From Billgrantia desiderata (lineage in GTDB: Bacteria; Pseudomonadota; Gammaproteobacteria; Pseudomonadales; Halomonadaceae), in NCBI GenBank assembly GCA_011742915.1, contig JAAQTN010000008.1:62001-126000 (forward strand): a stretch of 64,000 bases of DNA, read 5' to 3'. The notes below the pieces were generated by a model. It did no database searches, was not told the origin of the DNA, and saw only the letters and a program-made list of their open reading frames with translations. Both the position numbers and the translations under genes were made by a program. Below are positions 18,028-26,485 of this stretch, in pieces. How positions within the stretch are numbered: position 1 is the first letter of the stretch; every line of letters starts with the position of its first letter.

Positions 18028-19293
18028 TTACCAGTTGCGGCGCTTGAGACGGGCCAGCTCGTGGTCCAGGTCGCTCATCGCCTGCTCGCCGCTGCGGTTG
18101 CCGGAGAGCACGTCGTGAGTGGCGCTGAAGAAGGCGTTGCTGACGCGGCCATAGGCATCGCCGGTGGGGGCCGAAGGCCGCGCCACGGCATTGACGAAGG
18201 TCTCGTAGAGTTCGCCGAAGAAGGGCACTGCCTCGAGTACTTCGTCATCCTGGTAGAGTGCTTCGAGGGTCGGGTTGTAGGCACCCTCGATGGCGCGCCG
18301 CTTCTGCTCCTCTTCGCCGGCCAGGAAGGCCACCAGATCGGCGGCGAGCTCAGGGTTCTCGCTGTAGCGCGACACCGCCAGGTTCCAGCCGCCCAGCGTG
18401 GCGGCAGTGCTGCCGTCGCCGCTGTAGGGCAGTTGGGTCACGCCCACTTTGCCGCGTACCTCGCTGCCCTCGCTCTGAGCCAGCGCCCAGGCATAGGGCC
18501 AGTTACGCATGAACACGGCGTTGCCGCCCTGGAACACGCCGCGGGCCTCTTCCTCGGTGTAGTTGAGTACGCCGTTGGGCGAGATGTCGCCGATCCAGGA
18601 GGCGGCAAGGTCCAGTGCTGCGGCGGCCTGCGGGTTGTTGATGGTGATCTCGCCGTCCTGGTCGACGATGGTGCCGCCACCGTGACTGGCCACCCACTCC
18701 AGGGCGTTGCAGGTCAGCCCCTCGTAGGCGCGGCCCTGGAAGACGAAGCCATGCATACGGCTGTTGCCTGCCTCGCGCTCGGCGTTCTGGATCTCGCGGG
18801 CGACTTCAGTCAGCTCTTCCCAGGTTTCCGGCGGCTCGAAGCCGTACTGCTCGAGCAGGTCGGCGCGGTAGTAGAGCACGCCGGCATCGGTGAACCAGGG
18901 CATCGCGACCAGGCGGTCGTCGATGGTGTTGTTCTCGACGATGGCGGAGAAGTGCCCTTCACCGGCGTCGTCGCCCAGCACTTCGCGCAGGTCGAGCAGA
19001 TGGTTGGCGAGCAGGCCCGGCCATACGACGTCGATCTGCATGATGTCGATGTCGGTGGAGTTGGCGGAGAGGATCTGCTGGTAGAGCGACAGGCGTTCGG
19101 TGGAGGAGTTGGGGGTCGAGACCACGTCGACGCTGTAACCGGTCTTCTCTTCCCACGCCCGCACGCCCTGCTGGCAGAGCTGCAGTTCGGCGCCCACGGC
19201 ACCGCAGGAAATGGTCAGGTCGGCGGCCTGGGCGTGACTGAAGCTGGCGGCTCCGGCAACGACGAGGGTGGAGAGCAACGTCTTCTTGTACAT
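18028..19293 (-). CDS. ABC alpha-glucoside substrate-binding protein, ThuE-like
   Basis: This 421-residue periplasmic protein has a Sec signal peptide (KKTLLSTLVVAGAASFSHAQA) and the two-lobe fold of family 1 extracellular solute-binding proteins. Recognisable segments are LTISCGAVGAELQLCQQG at the mature N-terminus, DIMQIDVVWPGLLANHLLDL, MPWFTDAGVLYYRADLLEQYG and NAVFMRNWPYAW. The style fits the trehalose/maltose-binding ThuE group. It is the first gene of the operon and is preceded by a LacI-type operator candidate. The exact sugar (trehalose, maltose, sucrose or glucosylglycerol) cannot be decided from sequence; the co-encoded alpha-glucosidase favours a small alpha-glucoside. Confidence 0.9.
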   Translation of the reverse strand: MYKKTLLSTLVVAGAASFSHAQAADLTISCGAVGAELQLCQQGVRAWEEKTGYSVDVVSTPNSSTERLSLYQQILSANSTDIDIMQIDVVWPGLLANHLLDLREVLGDDAGEGHFSAIVENNTIDDRLVAMPWFTDAGVLYYRADLLEQYGFEPPETWEELTEVAREIQNAEREAGNSRMHGFVFQGRAYEGLTCNALEWVASHGGGTIVDQDGEITINNPQAAAALDLAASWIGDISPNGVLNYTEEEARGVFQGGNAVFMRNWPYAWALAQSEGSEVRGKVGVTQLPYSGDGSTAATLGGWNLAVSRYSENPELAADLVAFLAGEEEQKRRAIEGAYNPTLEALYQDDEVLEAVPFFGELYETFVNAVARPSAPTGDAYGRVSNAFFSATHDVLSGNRSGEQAMSDLDHELARLKRRNW

Positions 19294-19339
19294 GCAGGTA
19301 TCCTTGTCGGCTTGTTGTTATCGATGGCGGCTGAGGAGA

Positions 19340-19353
19340 CTTAAACGATTAAG
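19340..19353. promoter_or_regulatory. LacI-type operator upstream of the alpha-glucoside operon
   Basis: CTTAAACGATTAAG has perfect 5-bp arms (CTTAA/TTAAG) around ACGA. It fits the LacI-family core AANCGNTT exactly. It lies 47-60 nt upstream of the binding-protein start codon, where a bound repressor would block the promoter. The adjacent LacI gene is the likely partner. Confidence 0.5.
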
Positions 19354-19461
19354 ATCGTTCGCCGCTCAGTTAGCCGTTTCTGCCTGGAGAGTTCAACCTA
19401 GACTTTCGGCTAACAGTGGGCTTGGCGCTTGCCGTTGCTTCCTGAGCATAGCTCCCGCGGC

Positions 19462-20388
19462 TCACAGCGACAGGAAGAACAGGATCAGCGGCGGCGACAG
19501 CAGCGAGAGGATGAAGCCGCTGACCACGGCGATGGGCACGCAGGCCACGCCACCGTGCTGCTGGATCACCGGCAGGGTGAAGTCCATGGAGGTCGCGCCG
19601 CCGTAGCCGATGGCCAGGGGCGCGTGGCGCTTGATGAACAGCGGGATCAGGATGAAGGCCAGCAGCTCGCGGCTGAGATCGTTGAAGAAGGCCACTCCGC
19701 CGAACACGGGGCCGAGCTGATCGCCGACCAGGATCGCCGAGAGCGAATACCAGCCGAAGCCCGATGCCATCGCCAGGCCCTCGTTCCAGCTCAGCGACAG
19801 CAGGGGAGCGGCGAGCAAGCCGCCGATCAGCGAACTCACGGCCAGAGTCATGGCAATGGCCAGCCCGTGGCGGTTGAGCAGGATCTGGCGCAGCGGCATG
19901 CCGGAGTTGCGCAACTGACAGCCAATCAGCGCCAGTAGCACGTAGAGCACCCATTCGGCCAGAAGCTCGGCATGCTGAAAGATGGCATCGCCGCCCAGCC
20001 AGGCAAGCGCCAGGCCGATCAGCACGCCGCCCGCCACCACCGCCACCAGGGCCAGGGAGCCGGCCAGTGCGGCCAGTTTGGTGGTAGGCGCATTGGCCAC
20101 CACCGGGGAGGGTCCCATGCGCAGGGCCAGACGCTGCGACAGCCACCCCAGCGCCAGCAGGTTGCAGGCGGTGATCACCGTGAACAGAGTCAGTGCCTGT
20201 CCGCCCATGCGCGACAGCTCGCGGCCCAGCTCGTCCAGCCCCGCCAGGCTGATGCCCATCAACAGCAGAATGACATAGACCGAAGCGCTGACGCCGCGAT
20301 TGATGACGGCCAGAACGTCGGGACTTCGCACCGGCACCAGATAGCCCAGCACCAGTGGCAGCAGCACGATCAAAAGCCCCGACAGCAT
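19462..20388 (-). CDS. lysO: LysO-family L-lysine exporter (formerly YbjE/DUF340)
   Basis: The 308-residue membrane protein has about eight hydrophobic helices. It contains the LysO signature regions SGFGWYSLSAILVGDQLGP and GYGGATSMDFTLPVIQ. In E. coli LysO exports L-lysine and toxic lysine analogues. The ATG at 20388 is preceded by AAGGA at a 7-nt spacing; the ATG at 20403 has no comparable site. Neighbouring genes (DUF3108 and NAD salvage upstream on the same strand, the sugar importer downstream) give no extra functional hint. No lysine riboswitch is evident in the short upstream gap of about 84 nt. Confidence 0.85.
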   Translation of the reverse strand: MLSGLLIVLLPLVLGYLVPVRSPDVLAVINRGVSASVYVILLLMGISLAGLDELGRELSRMGGQALTLFTVITACNLLALGWLSQRLALRMGPSPVVANAPTTKLAALAGSLALVAVVAGGVLIGLALAWLGGDAIFQHAELLAEWVLYVLLALIGCQLRNSGMPLRQILLNRHGLAIAMTLAVSSLIGGLLAAPLLSLSWNEGLAMASGFGWYSLSAILVGDQLGPVFGGVAFFNDLSRELLAFILIPLFIKRHAPLAIGYGGATSMDFTLPVIQQHGGVACVPIAVVSGFILSLLSPPLILFFLSL

Positions 20389-20472
20389 GGCGATTTCCTT
20401 CATCCCGGCCGCTCAGGGCGGCGAAAACCGCCAACTCTACCAGGCTTTCGTGCCCGGCGCCGGGTCTCGTGC

Positions 20473-21156
20473 TCAGTCGGTCCTGAGTGAGGTCAGGGTG
20501 AGCCGGCTGCGGCGCTCGCCGTCGCGCTGGTAATCCACTGCCAGCAGCAGGCCGGGGTACTCGGGGTGGAAGTGAAACACCATACTGCGCTCCGGCGTGT
20601 CCGGCTCCCTGACTTCTACCTTGAGCGCCTGGAACTCGCCGGCGGGCAACTGCAGTACGTCGGTGCCGAGCAGGCGGTAGTCGAGGGTCTCCTCGCGGCC
20701 GCGGTGATCCTGGTAGACCAGGCGGCAGGTATCGCGCTCGCAGCCGCCGTTCAGGGCGCGTCGCGAGAGTTCGATCAGAGCGGCCTGGCGGTCCGGCAGC
20801 TCGGCCAGTTCGCTGCTGCCCAGACGATAGTTGCCGCCCACACCGAACAGCGAGTAGCCGCTGGCGTAGTTCACCGAATGCACGCCCTCAGGCGTGACGA
20901 TGAAACGGCTGCGCTCGTTGCCTCGGGCCACGGCGATGGCGGCCTGCATGCGGCTCTGCCAATGGCCGCTCTCCCGAGTCAGGTCATGCTCGATGGTGGC
21001 GTTGGGCCAGCCCCTCACTTCCAGGCGGTAACTGGCGCTGAACGGCTGCAGTTGCGCGTCGGGCTGGGGCGCGGCCGCCACGGCCTTGACCGGAAGCCAG
21101 GCCAGCAGCAGAACGGAGAGAGTCAGACGAGCCAGGGCTCGTGATGATGGTGTCAT
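20473..21156 (-). CDS. Exported DUF3108-domain protein
   Basis: The 227-residue protein starts with a signal peptide (LTLSVLLLAWLPVKAVAA). The remainder is a beta-rich DUF3108 domain, recognised from FSASYRLEVRGWPNATIEHDL, the RGNERSRFIVTPEGV stretch and the closing VDYQRDGERRSRLTLTSL strand. Members of this family are periplasmic or outer-membrane-associated beta-sheet proteins of unknown function. Two cysteines close together (GGCERDTCRLVY) may form a disulfide. It is followed by lysO on the same strand with an 84-nt gap. Function cannot be assigned. Confidence 0.8.
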   Translation of the reverse strand: MTPSSRALARLTLSVLLLAWLPVKAVAAAPQPDAQLQPFSASYRLEVRGWPNATIEHDLTRESGHWQSRMQAAIAVARGNERSRFIVTPEGVHSVNYASGYSLFGVGGNYRLGSSELAELPDRQAALIELSRRALNGGCERDTCRLVYQDHRGREETLDYRLLGTDVLQLPAGEFQALKVEVREPDTPERSMVFHFHPEYPGLLLAVDYQRDGERRSRLTLTSLRTD

Positions 21157-21228
21157 GTCGGGAACCGTTTGGCTGTTGGCGACAGTAGCTGTGAACCTCG
21201 CCAGCCCACCGGGTTCCGTGATGCACGG

Positions 21229-22593
21229 TTATTCCATGCTTTGCCTGGTGAAAGCGGCCAGGCTCTCCAGCGCCGGGCTCAGGATGACCGGATAGGCGGC
21301 GTCATCGTGAGGCTCCAGTCGACGCAGCCGCTCGGGTAGCCGAGGCAAGATGGCGGCGACCCGTTCGCGGGCTCGGCCTGCATCGCCCATGTGGGCCTCA
21401 TCCAGCCGGCCATGGCGCACCAGCGGCACCAGCAGCGGCTCGGCATCCGGAATGACTTCCTCGCGCCGGGCGATGATATCGCCGGTGACGTTGCCCTGTT
21501 GGTCCCGTCGACGGAACAGCTGCTTGCGCCCGGGCAGGTTGACCTTGCCGGTCGAGTGCTTGACCCGGGGCACGCCGGCATACTCCACCAGCTTGTAGGA
21601 GAGGTCTAGCACCGGGGCATCGGCCGAGACGCCCATGGCGGTGCCGACACCGAAGGCATCGATCGGCGCGCCGGCATCGAGCAGAGTGGCGATCTCGTAT
21701 TCGTCCAGGCCGCTGCTGGCGATGATCTTGACATGCGTCTGGCCGGCTGCGTCGAGCAGCGTGCGGGAGCGTCGGGCGAGTTCGCCGAGATCGCCGGAGT
21801 CCAGGCGGATGGCCTCGATGCGCAGATCCGGCTCCTCCTGAAGCAGTTCGATGACCTGACGCACACCTTCGAGGGTGTCGTGGGTGTCCACCAGCAGCGT
21901 GGTACCGGGAAAATGCCGGGCGAAGGCACGGAACGCGTTAGTCTCGCTGTCGTGAGCGAGGATATAGCTGTGCGCCATGGTGCCGCTCAGTTGCAGGTCA
22001 TGCCGCAGGCCGCCCAGCACGTTGCTGGTCCCGGACAGACCCGCCGTGCGGTAGGCGCGTATGCCACGCACGGCGGCATCGACACCGTGCATGCGGCGCA
22101 GGCCGAAGTCCACCACCGGGCGGCCGCGCGCCGCCATTACGATACGCACGGCCTTGGAGGCCAGTACCGTCTCGAGCTGCACCAGATTCATGAGCAGGCT
22201 CTCGATCAACTGCGCTTCCGCAATAGGGGCGTCCACCTCCAGCAGCGGTTCGTTGGGGAACACCGGCGTGCCCTCGGGTAGCGTCCAGATATCGCCGCTG
22301 AAGCGCCATTCGCCGAGCCAGGCGAGGAATTCGGGGTGGAAGCGACCTGTCGCAGCGAGGCGCCTCAGCACCGCTGGGGTGAACCGCAGCCGACTGATCG
22401 TTGCCGCGGCGTGCTGCTGGCCACAGGCGAGCATGAAGCGGCGCGTGGAAGGCATCTTGCGAAAGAACAGGCTGAAGGTGGCCCGCTCCCGCATCGACTC
22501 CTTCCAGTAGGCCTCGAGCATGGTCAATTGGTACAGGTCGGTCAGCAGTGCCAGCTCGTCGTCCTCGACCTGCAGCGGAGTCGCCTCACTCAT
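21229..22593 (-). CDS. pncB: Nicotinate phosphoribosyltransferase
   Basis: The 454-residue enzyme joins nicotinate to PRPP with ATP hydrolysis to give nicotinate mononucleotide in the Preiss-Handler NAD salvage route. Family landmarks are the N-terminal LLTDLYQLTMLEAYW, the middle PVVDFGLRRMHG, TSNVLGG, the TMAHSYILAH segment with the histidine likely phosphorylated during catalysis, and RLDSGDLGELAR in the PRPP-binding half. Its start overlaps the stop of the nicotinamidase gene by 4 nt (ATGA), so the two consecutive salvage steps are translationally coupled. Cytosolic. Confidence 0.93.
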   Translation of the reverse strand: MSEATPLQVEDDELALLTDLYQLTMLEAYWKESMRERATFSLFFRKMPSTRRFMLACGQQHAAATISRLRFTPAVLRRLAATGRFHPEFLAWLGEWRFSGDIWTLPEGTPVFPNEPLLEVDAPIAEAQLIESLLMNLVQLETVLASKAVRIVMAARGRPVVDFGLRRMHGVDAAVRGIRAYRTAGLSGTSNVLGGLRHDLQLSGTMAHSYILAHDSETNAFRAFARHFPGTTLLVDTHDTLEGVRQVIELLQEEPDLRIEAIRLDSGDLGELARRSRTLLDAAGQTHVKIIASSGLDEYEIATLLDAGAPIDAFGVGTAMGVSADAPVLDLSYKLVEYAGVPRVKHSTGKVNLPGRKQLFRRRDQQGNVTGDIIARREEVIPDAEPLLVPLVRHGRLDEAHMGDAGRARERVAAILPRLPERLRRLEPHDDAAYPVILSPALESLAAFTRQSME

Positions 22594-23153
22594 TTTCGTA
22601 CTTCGATGCCGGCTTCTTCTAGCTCGCGCCGGCAGTGGCCGCGGGCGTCCGGCGCAACCGTCGCCGTGAGTGCATCGAGCACGATCACGTAGAAACCCTC
22701 ACGACGCGCCGCCAGCGCGGTGGCCCTGACGCAGACGTCCATGGCCAGCCCGCAGACTGCGACGCGTACGATGCCGCGCTCGCGCAGGTAGTCGGCCAGG
22801 CCGGTGCCCTCGAAGGCGGAGTAAGCGTCGGAGTCGAAGGCAGTGGCCTTGCTCAGACGTATGACGTCGTCGGGCAGGGACAACTGGGGGTGGAAACCTG
22901 CCCCCGGGGTGTCCTGCACGCAGTGCACAGGCCAGTGGCCGCCGCGATGTACGAAGCTCATGTGGTCGACGGGATGCCAGTCCCGCGAGGCCACCACCAG
23001 CGCACCGGCGCGCCTGGCGGCATCGATTTCGGCATTGATGCCTGGCACCAGCGCGCTCCCCCCTTTAACGGGCAGGGCCCCGCCCTCGCAGAAGTCGTTC
23101 TGCATGTCGACGACCAGCAGTGCGGTATCGGGTCCGTACTCCACCTTGGCCAT
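22590..23153 (-). CDS. pncA: Nicotinamidase
   Basis: The 187-residue isochorismatase-fold hydrolase converts nicotinamide to nicotinate and ammonia, feeding the next gene's enzyme. The catalytic triad is visible as Asp16 (LLVVDMQNDF), Lys102 (RLSKATAFDSD) and Cys141 (GLAMDVCVRAT). The metal-binding set is Asp58, His60 and His64 in DWHPVDHMSF. ATG 23153 follows a strong GGAGG. It overlaps pncB by 4 nt. Confidence 0.94.
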   Translation of the reverse strand: MAKVEYGPDTALLVVDMQNDFCEGGALPVKGGSALVPGINAEIDAARRAGALVVASRDWHPVDHMSFVHRGGHWPVHCVQDTPGAGFHPQLSLPDDVIRLSKATAFDSDAYSAFEGTGLADYLRERGIVRVAVCGLAMDVCVRATALAARREGFYVIVLDALTATVAPDARGHCRRELEEAGIEVRK

Positions 23154-23297
23154 GACGTACCTCCAGCAGATCACGAATGGTAACTGACAGCGTATGCCTT
23201 TAGCGGTCTTCGTTGTAGGAAGGTCAAGCAGATTTCCGCGGCGCGGCGAAAAGAATGATGACGGTCAAATTCCAGGACGAATGGCGAACTCCGGTTT

Positions 23298-23324
23298 TCA
23301 AGATTCCCGCTGCGCGGCCGAAGA
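23298..23324 (+). promoter_or_regulatory. Sigma-28 (FliA)-type promoter of the chemoreceptor gene
   Basis: TCAAGATT, an 11-nt spacer and GCCGAAGA match the flagellar sigma-28 consensus (TAAAGTTT-N11-GCCGATAA) at six of eight positions in each half with exact spacing. It lies about 120 nt upstream of the chemoreceptor start in a 290-bp intergenic stretch, where nothing else stands out. Confidence 0.55.
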
Positions 23325-23443
23325 AGCCTTCGCGCGCCGACAGGCAGCGCCACGACGGCCGACGGATATCACAACTACAACGGCATGCTACGCCAGCCAC
23401 GTCCCGACTCCCGATATCTTCGAGCTTGGCAGGGTTCCAACAC

Positions 23444-25444
23444 ATGAAAAACCTCCTTCACCGCATTCCAGTGTCACGCAAGTTCATGCTTGTGCTGGCA
23501 CTGCCCCTTTGCATCATCGTCTGGCTGGCCGCGAGCGGCATCATGGACAGACAACAAGTTGCCAACAACATGCAGCAGGTCGACCGCTTCACCGGTCTGT
23601 CGGTGCAGCTCGGTGGTCTGATACACGAGCTGCAGGTGGAGCGCGGCCTGTCGGTCGGCTTCATCGGTAGCCGCGGCGAGGCCTTCGGCACGCGGCTGGC
23701 CGCCCAGCGTGGCCTGGTCGACGAGCAGATCGAGGCCTATCGCGCAGCCTGGACCGGCATCGATGTGGGTGGCGACGTCGGTATTACCCAGCGACAGCAG
23801 GAGATCGATGCGCTGCTGGCTGAGGTGGCCGATAAGCGTCGCCAGGTAGATGCCCTCGAGATTGGCGGGCTCGATGCCCTTGATTACTACACCGACATCA
23901 ACGCATACCTGACCGAGATCGTGGGGCGGCTGAGTTCGCTGAGCAATGCCGGCGAGCTCTCCCGTGGCTTGGGTGCCTATTACTCCCTGCTCGAGCTCAA
24001 GGAGACGGCGGGTATAGAGCGGGCGCTGTTGGCCAGCGCTTTCGCCGCCAACAGCATGTCACAGGATGTCTATTTCCGCTTTCTCCGCCTGCTCGGCGAA
24101 GAGGAAGCGTTCGAGGAGAGCTTCCTCATCCAGGCCGACGCCGAGATGTGGGCTCGGTATCGTGCCGCCACCACCGAACACGAGGCCAATGGCGAGCTGA
24201 CCATGATGCGCCAGATCGCCATGCGTCAAGGCATCGACGGCGGCTATGGCATTCGCGCGGAACGCTGGTTTGACGCCCAGACCGGCAAGCTGGAGCGGCT
24301 GCGCGCAGTGGAGCTGGCGCTGGCCGACTATGTACAGGTCCGTGCCCATGGTCTGGCAAGCGAGGCTCGCATTGGGCTATGGACGTTCGCCGGTCTGGCC
24401 CTGGCGGCCATTCTGGTCTCCGTCGTGCTTTCCATCCTGCTGGTGCGCAGCATGGTCGTGCCCCTGCGCCGGGCGCTTGCCCTGATCGAGTCGCGCGGCG
24501 GCGATCTGACCCAGCGGCTGGCAGTACCCGGCAGCGACGAGCTGTCGCGGCTCTATGCTGCCTTCAATCACTCAACGGACAGCATGGAAGCACTGGTGGC
24601 TTCGATTCAGCAGGGGGCACGCGGCGTAGGCTCGGCCAGCGGCGAGATCGCCCAGGGCAACGAGGATCTGGCCAGTCGTACCGAGGAGCAGTCCGCCTCG
24701 CTGGTGGAAACCGCCACCAGCATGGAGCAGATGACCTCCACCGTGCGTCAGTCCGCCGACAATGCGCGCCAGGCCAACAGCATGACGGAGCAGGCAGTGG
24801 CCCAGGCCGAGCAGGCCAGCCGGGTGGCCGAGGAGGCGCGCCAGGCCATGCAGCAGATCTTCGAGGCCAACCGGCAGGTCACGGCCATCGTCGAAGCCAT
24901 CGACGGCATCGCCTTCCAGACCAATCTGCTGGCGCTCAATGCCTCGGTCGAGGCCGCCCGCGCCGGCGAGCACGGGCGCGGCTTCGCCGTGGTGGCCGGT
25001 GAAGTACGCAAGCTGGCCAGCCGCAGCGCCGAAGAGGCCGAGCGCATTCGCCAACTGATCGGCAACACCACTCAGAGGGTGGAGGCGGGCAACGGCCTGG
25101 TGGGGCGTACCTTCGAGGCGTTGACCGCCATCTCCCAGGACGTGCGCCGAGTCTCCGATCTGGTGGCGGAGATCTCCTCGGCCAGCGTCGAGCAGTCGGC
25201 GGGTATCGAGCAGATCAATCAGGCCGTGGCCCAGCTCGAGGCCACCACCCAGCAGAACGCGGCGCTGGTCGAGCAGGTCGCCACCGCGAGCCGTTCGCTG
25301 GACGACCAGGCCGGAGAGATGGCCAGACTGATCTCCCGCTTCCGCGTCAGCGACAGCCTGGGGCAGCCCGCGTCGATGATGGAAGTCTCGGATGTATCGC
25401 GGCTCGAGTATCGCGGCATGGAGCGCTTGCCCCAGCCGGCTTGA
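23444..25444 (+). CDS. Methyl-accepting chemotaxis protein with NIT sensor domain
   Basis: The 666-residue receptor has membrane helix 1 (about 14-33), a helical periplasmic domain of about 275 residues, helix 2 (about 311-331), a HAMP domain and a long cytoplasmic signalling coiled coil. The periplasmic domain looks like a NIT (nitrate/nitrite-sensing) domain from [20 protein letters not shown] and its paired-helix pattern. The highly conserved hairpin tip [33 protein letters not shown] binds CheA/CheW. No C-terminal CheR-tethering pentapeptide is visible. ATG 23444 was chosen because the upstream extension to 23255 is non-hydrophobic and lies over the sigma-28-like promoter. The ligand is unknown; NIT domains bind nitrate in some proteins only. 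Confidence 0.92.
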   Translation: MKNLLHRIPVSRKFMLVLALPLCIIVWLAASGIMDRQQVANNMQQVDRFTGLSVQLGGLIHELQVERGLSVGFIGSRGEAFGTRLAAQRGLVDEQIEAYRAAWTGIDVGGDVGITQRQQEIDALLAEVADKRRQVDALEIGGLDALDYYTDINAYLTEIVGRLSSLSNAGELSRGLGAYYSLLELKETAGIERALLASAFAANSMSQDVYFRFLRLLGEEEAFEESFLIQADAEMWARYRAATTEHEANGELTMMRQIAMRQGIDGGYGIRAERWFDAQTGKLERLRAVELALADYVQVRAHGLASEARIGLWTFAGLALAAILVSVVLSILLVRSMVVPLRRALALIESRGGDLTQRLAVPGSDELSRLYAAFNHSTDSMEALVASIQQGARGVGSASGEIAQGNEDLASRTEEQSASLVETATSMEQMTSTVRQSADNARQANSMTEQAVAQAEQASRVAEEARQAMQQIFEANRQVTAIVEAIDGIAFQTNLLALNASVEAARAGEHGRGFAVVAGEVRKLASRSAEEAERIRQLIGNTTQRVEAGNGLVGRTFEALTAISQDVRRVSDLVAEISSASVEQSAGIEQINQAVAQLEATTQQNAALVEQVATASRSLDDQAGEMARLISRFRVSDSLGQPASMMEVSDVSRLEYRGMERLPQPA

Positions 25445-25465
25445 ACCGGCAGCGACGATAGCAGC

Positions 25466-25488
25466 GGCGGGCCAAGGGCCCGCCGTTT
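25466..25488. terminator. Rho-independent terminator after the chemoreceptor gene
   Basis: A perfect 8-bp stem, GGCGGGCC (25466-25473) with 25477-25484, and an AAG loop is followed by GTTTCAGTT. It sits between the convergent chemoreceptor and reductase genes. Confidence 0.75.
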
Positions 25489-25519
25489 CAGTTACTGCCG
25501 GCGCAGGCCGGCGTCGATA

Positions 25520-26455
25520 TCAGTAGCCCGCTTCGGGGTCGACGCTCTCCACTTCGTCGCCGGCCTCGAAGGCGCGGATCGCCTCTGCCACCTGATCGAC
25601 GGCCTCGTCCAGCGGGGTCGGCCCGGCCATGTGCGGCGTCACCCAGATGCGCGGATGCCGCCACAGCGGGCTCGATTCGGGCAGCGGCTCCTCGGGGAAG
25701 GCGTCGAGGATGGCGCCACGCAGCCGGCCTTCCCGTTCGCCTTCACCCAGCGCTGCGAGCAGCGCCGCCTCGTCGATCAGGCTGCCGCGGCCAGGGTTGA
25801 TCAGGCTGGCGCCTTCGGGCAGGGCGACGAGTGCCGCAGCATTGATGATATGGCGGGTCGAGTTGGTGCCGGGCAGCAGCAGCACCAGGGTGCGAACCTG
25901 GCCGAGCAGCTCGACCAGGCCCTCGTCGCCGTGGTGGCAGGTAATGCCCTCGAGCGACTTGGGCGAGCGGCTCCAGCCGTGCACGGGAAAACCGTCGGCG
26001 GCGATCATGGCGGCCACCCTGGCGCCGATGGCGCCAAGGCCGAGCACGCCCACCGGCCAGTCGCGCTTGGCAGTGACGTTATGCTCATGCCATTCCCGAC
26101 TCGCCTGCTGGCGGCGGTAGCGGTCGAAGTCGCGCTGAAAGTGCAGCACCCCATAGCGCACGTAGTCGCCGATCAGCTCGGCCATGCCGGCATCGCGCAG
26201 CTTGACGATGGGTACGCCCGCGGGCAGCGCCGGATTGCTCAGCAGGGCATCCACGCCCGCTCCCAGGTTGACGATGCCGCGGGCGCGGGTCTGTTCGGCG
26301 AGCAGTGCCTCGGGGGGCTTCCACACCGCCAGGTAGTCGGCATCGCGGCGCTTGTCGGCAGGGTCGTCGGCGGTGACGATCTCGGCACCGGGCAGCCGGT
26401 CGGCCAGGGCATCGCGCCAGGCCTCGATGTCGTCGATGTGAAGCAATATGCGCAT
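25520..26455 (-). CDS. ghrA: GhrA-type glyoxylate/hydroxypyruvate reductase
   Basis: The 311-residue member of the D-isomer-specific 2-hydroxyacid dehydrogenase family should reduce glyoxylate or hydroxypyruvate with NAD(P)H. The Rossmann motif is VGVLGLGAIGARVA. The catalytic set is Arg in NPGRGSLID, Glu in DAFPEEPLPE and His in WVTPHMAGPT. The layout and the terminal Gly-Tyr resemble E. coli GhrA. It lies 30 nt downstream of the MocR regulator gene on the same strand and is probably co-transcribed with it, which could tie it to the ectoine-linked regulon, though no ectoine step needs this reaction. Cytosolic. Confidence 0.87.
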   Translation of the reverse strand: MRILLHIDDIEAWRDALADRLPGAEIVTADDPADKRRDADYLAVWKPPEALLAEQTRARGIVNLGAGVDALLSNPALPAGVPIVKLRDAGMAELIGDYVRYGVLHFQRDFDRYRRQQASREWHEHNVTAKRDWPVGVLGLGAIGARVAAMIAADGFPVHGWSRSPKSLEGITCHHGDEGLVELLGQVRTLVLLLPGTNSTRHIINAAALVALPEGASLINPGRGSLIDEAALLAALGEGEREGRLRGAILDAFPEEPLPESSPLWRHPRIWVTPHMAGPTPLDEAVDQVAEAIRAFEAGDEVESVDPEAGY

Positions 26456-26485
26456 GACGGCTCCTTTCTCGGTAGACGATGGCTC

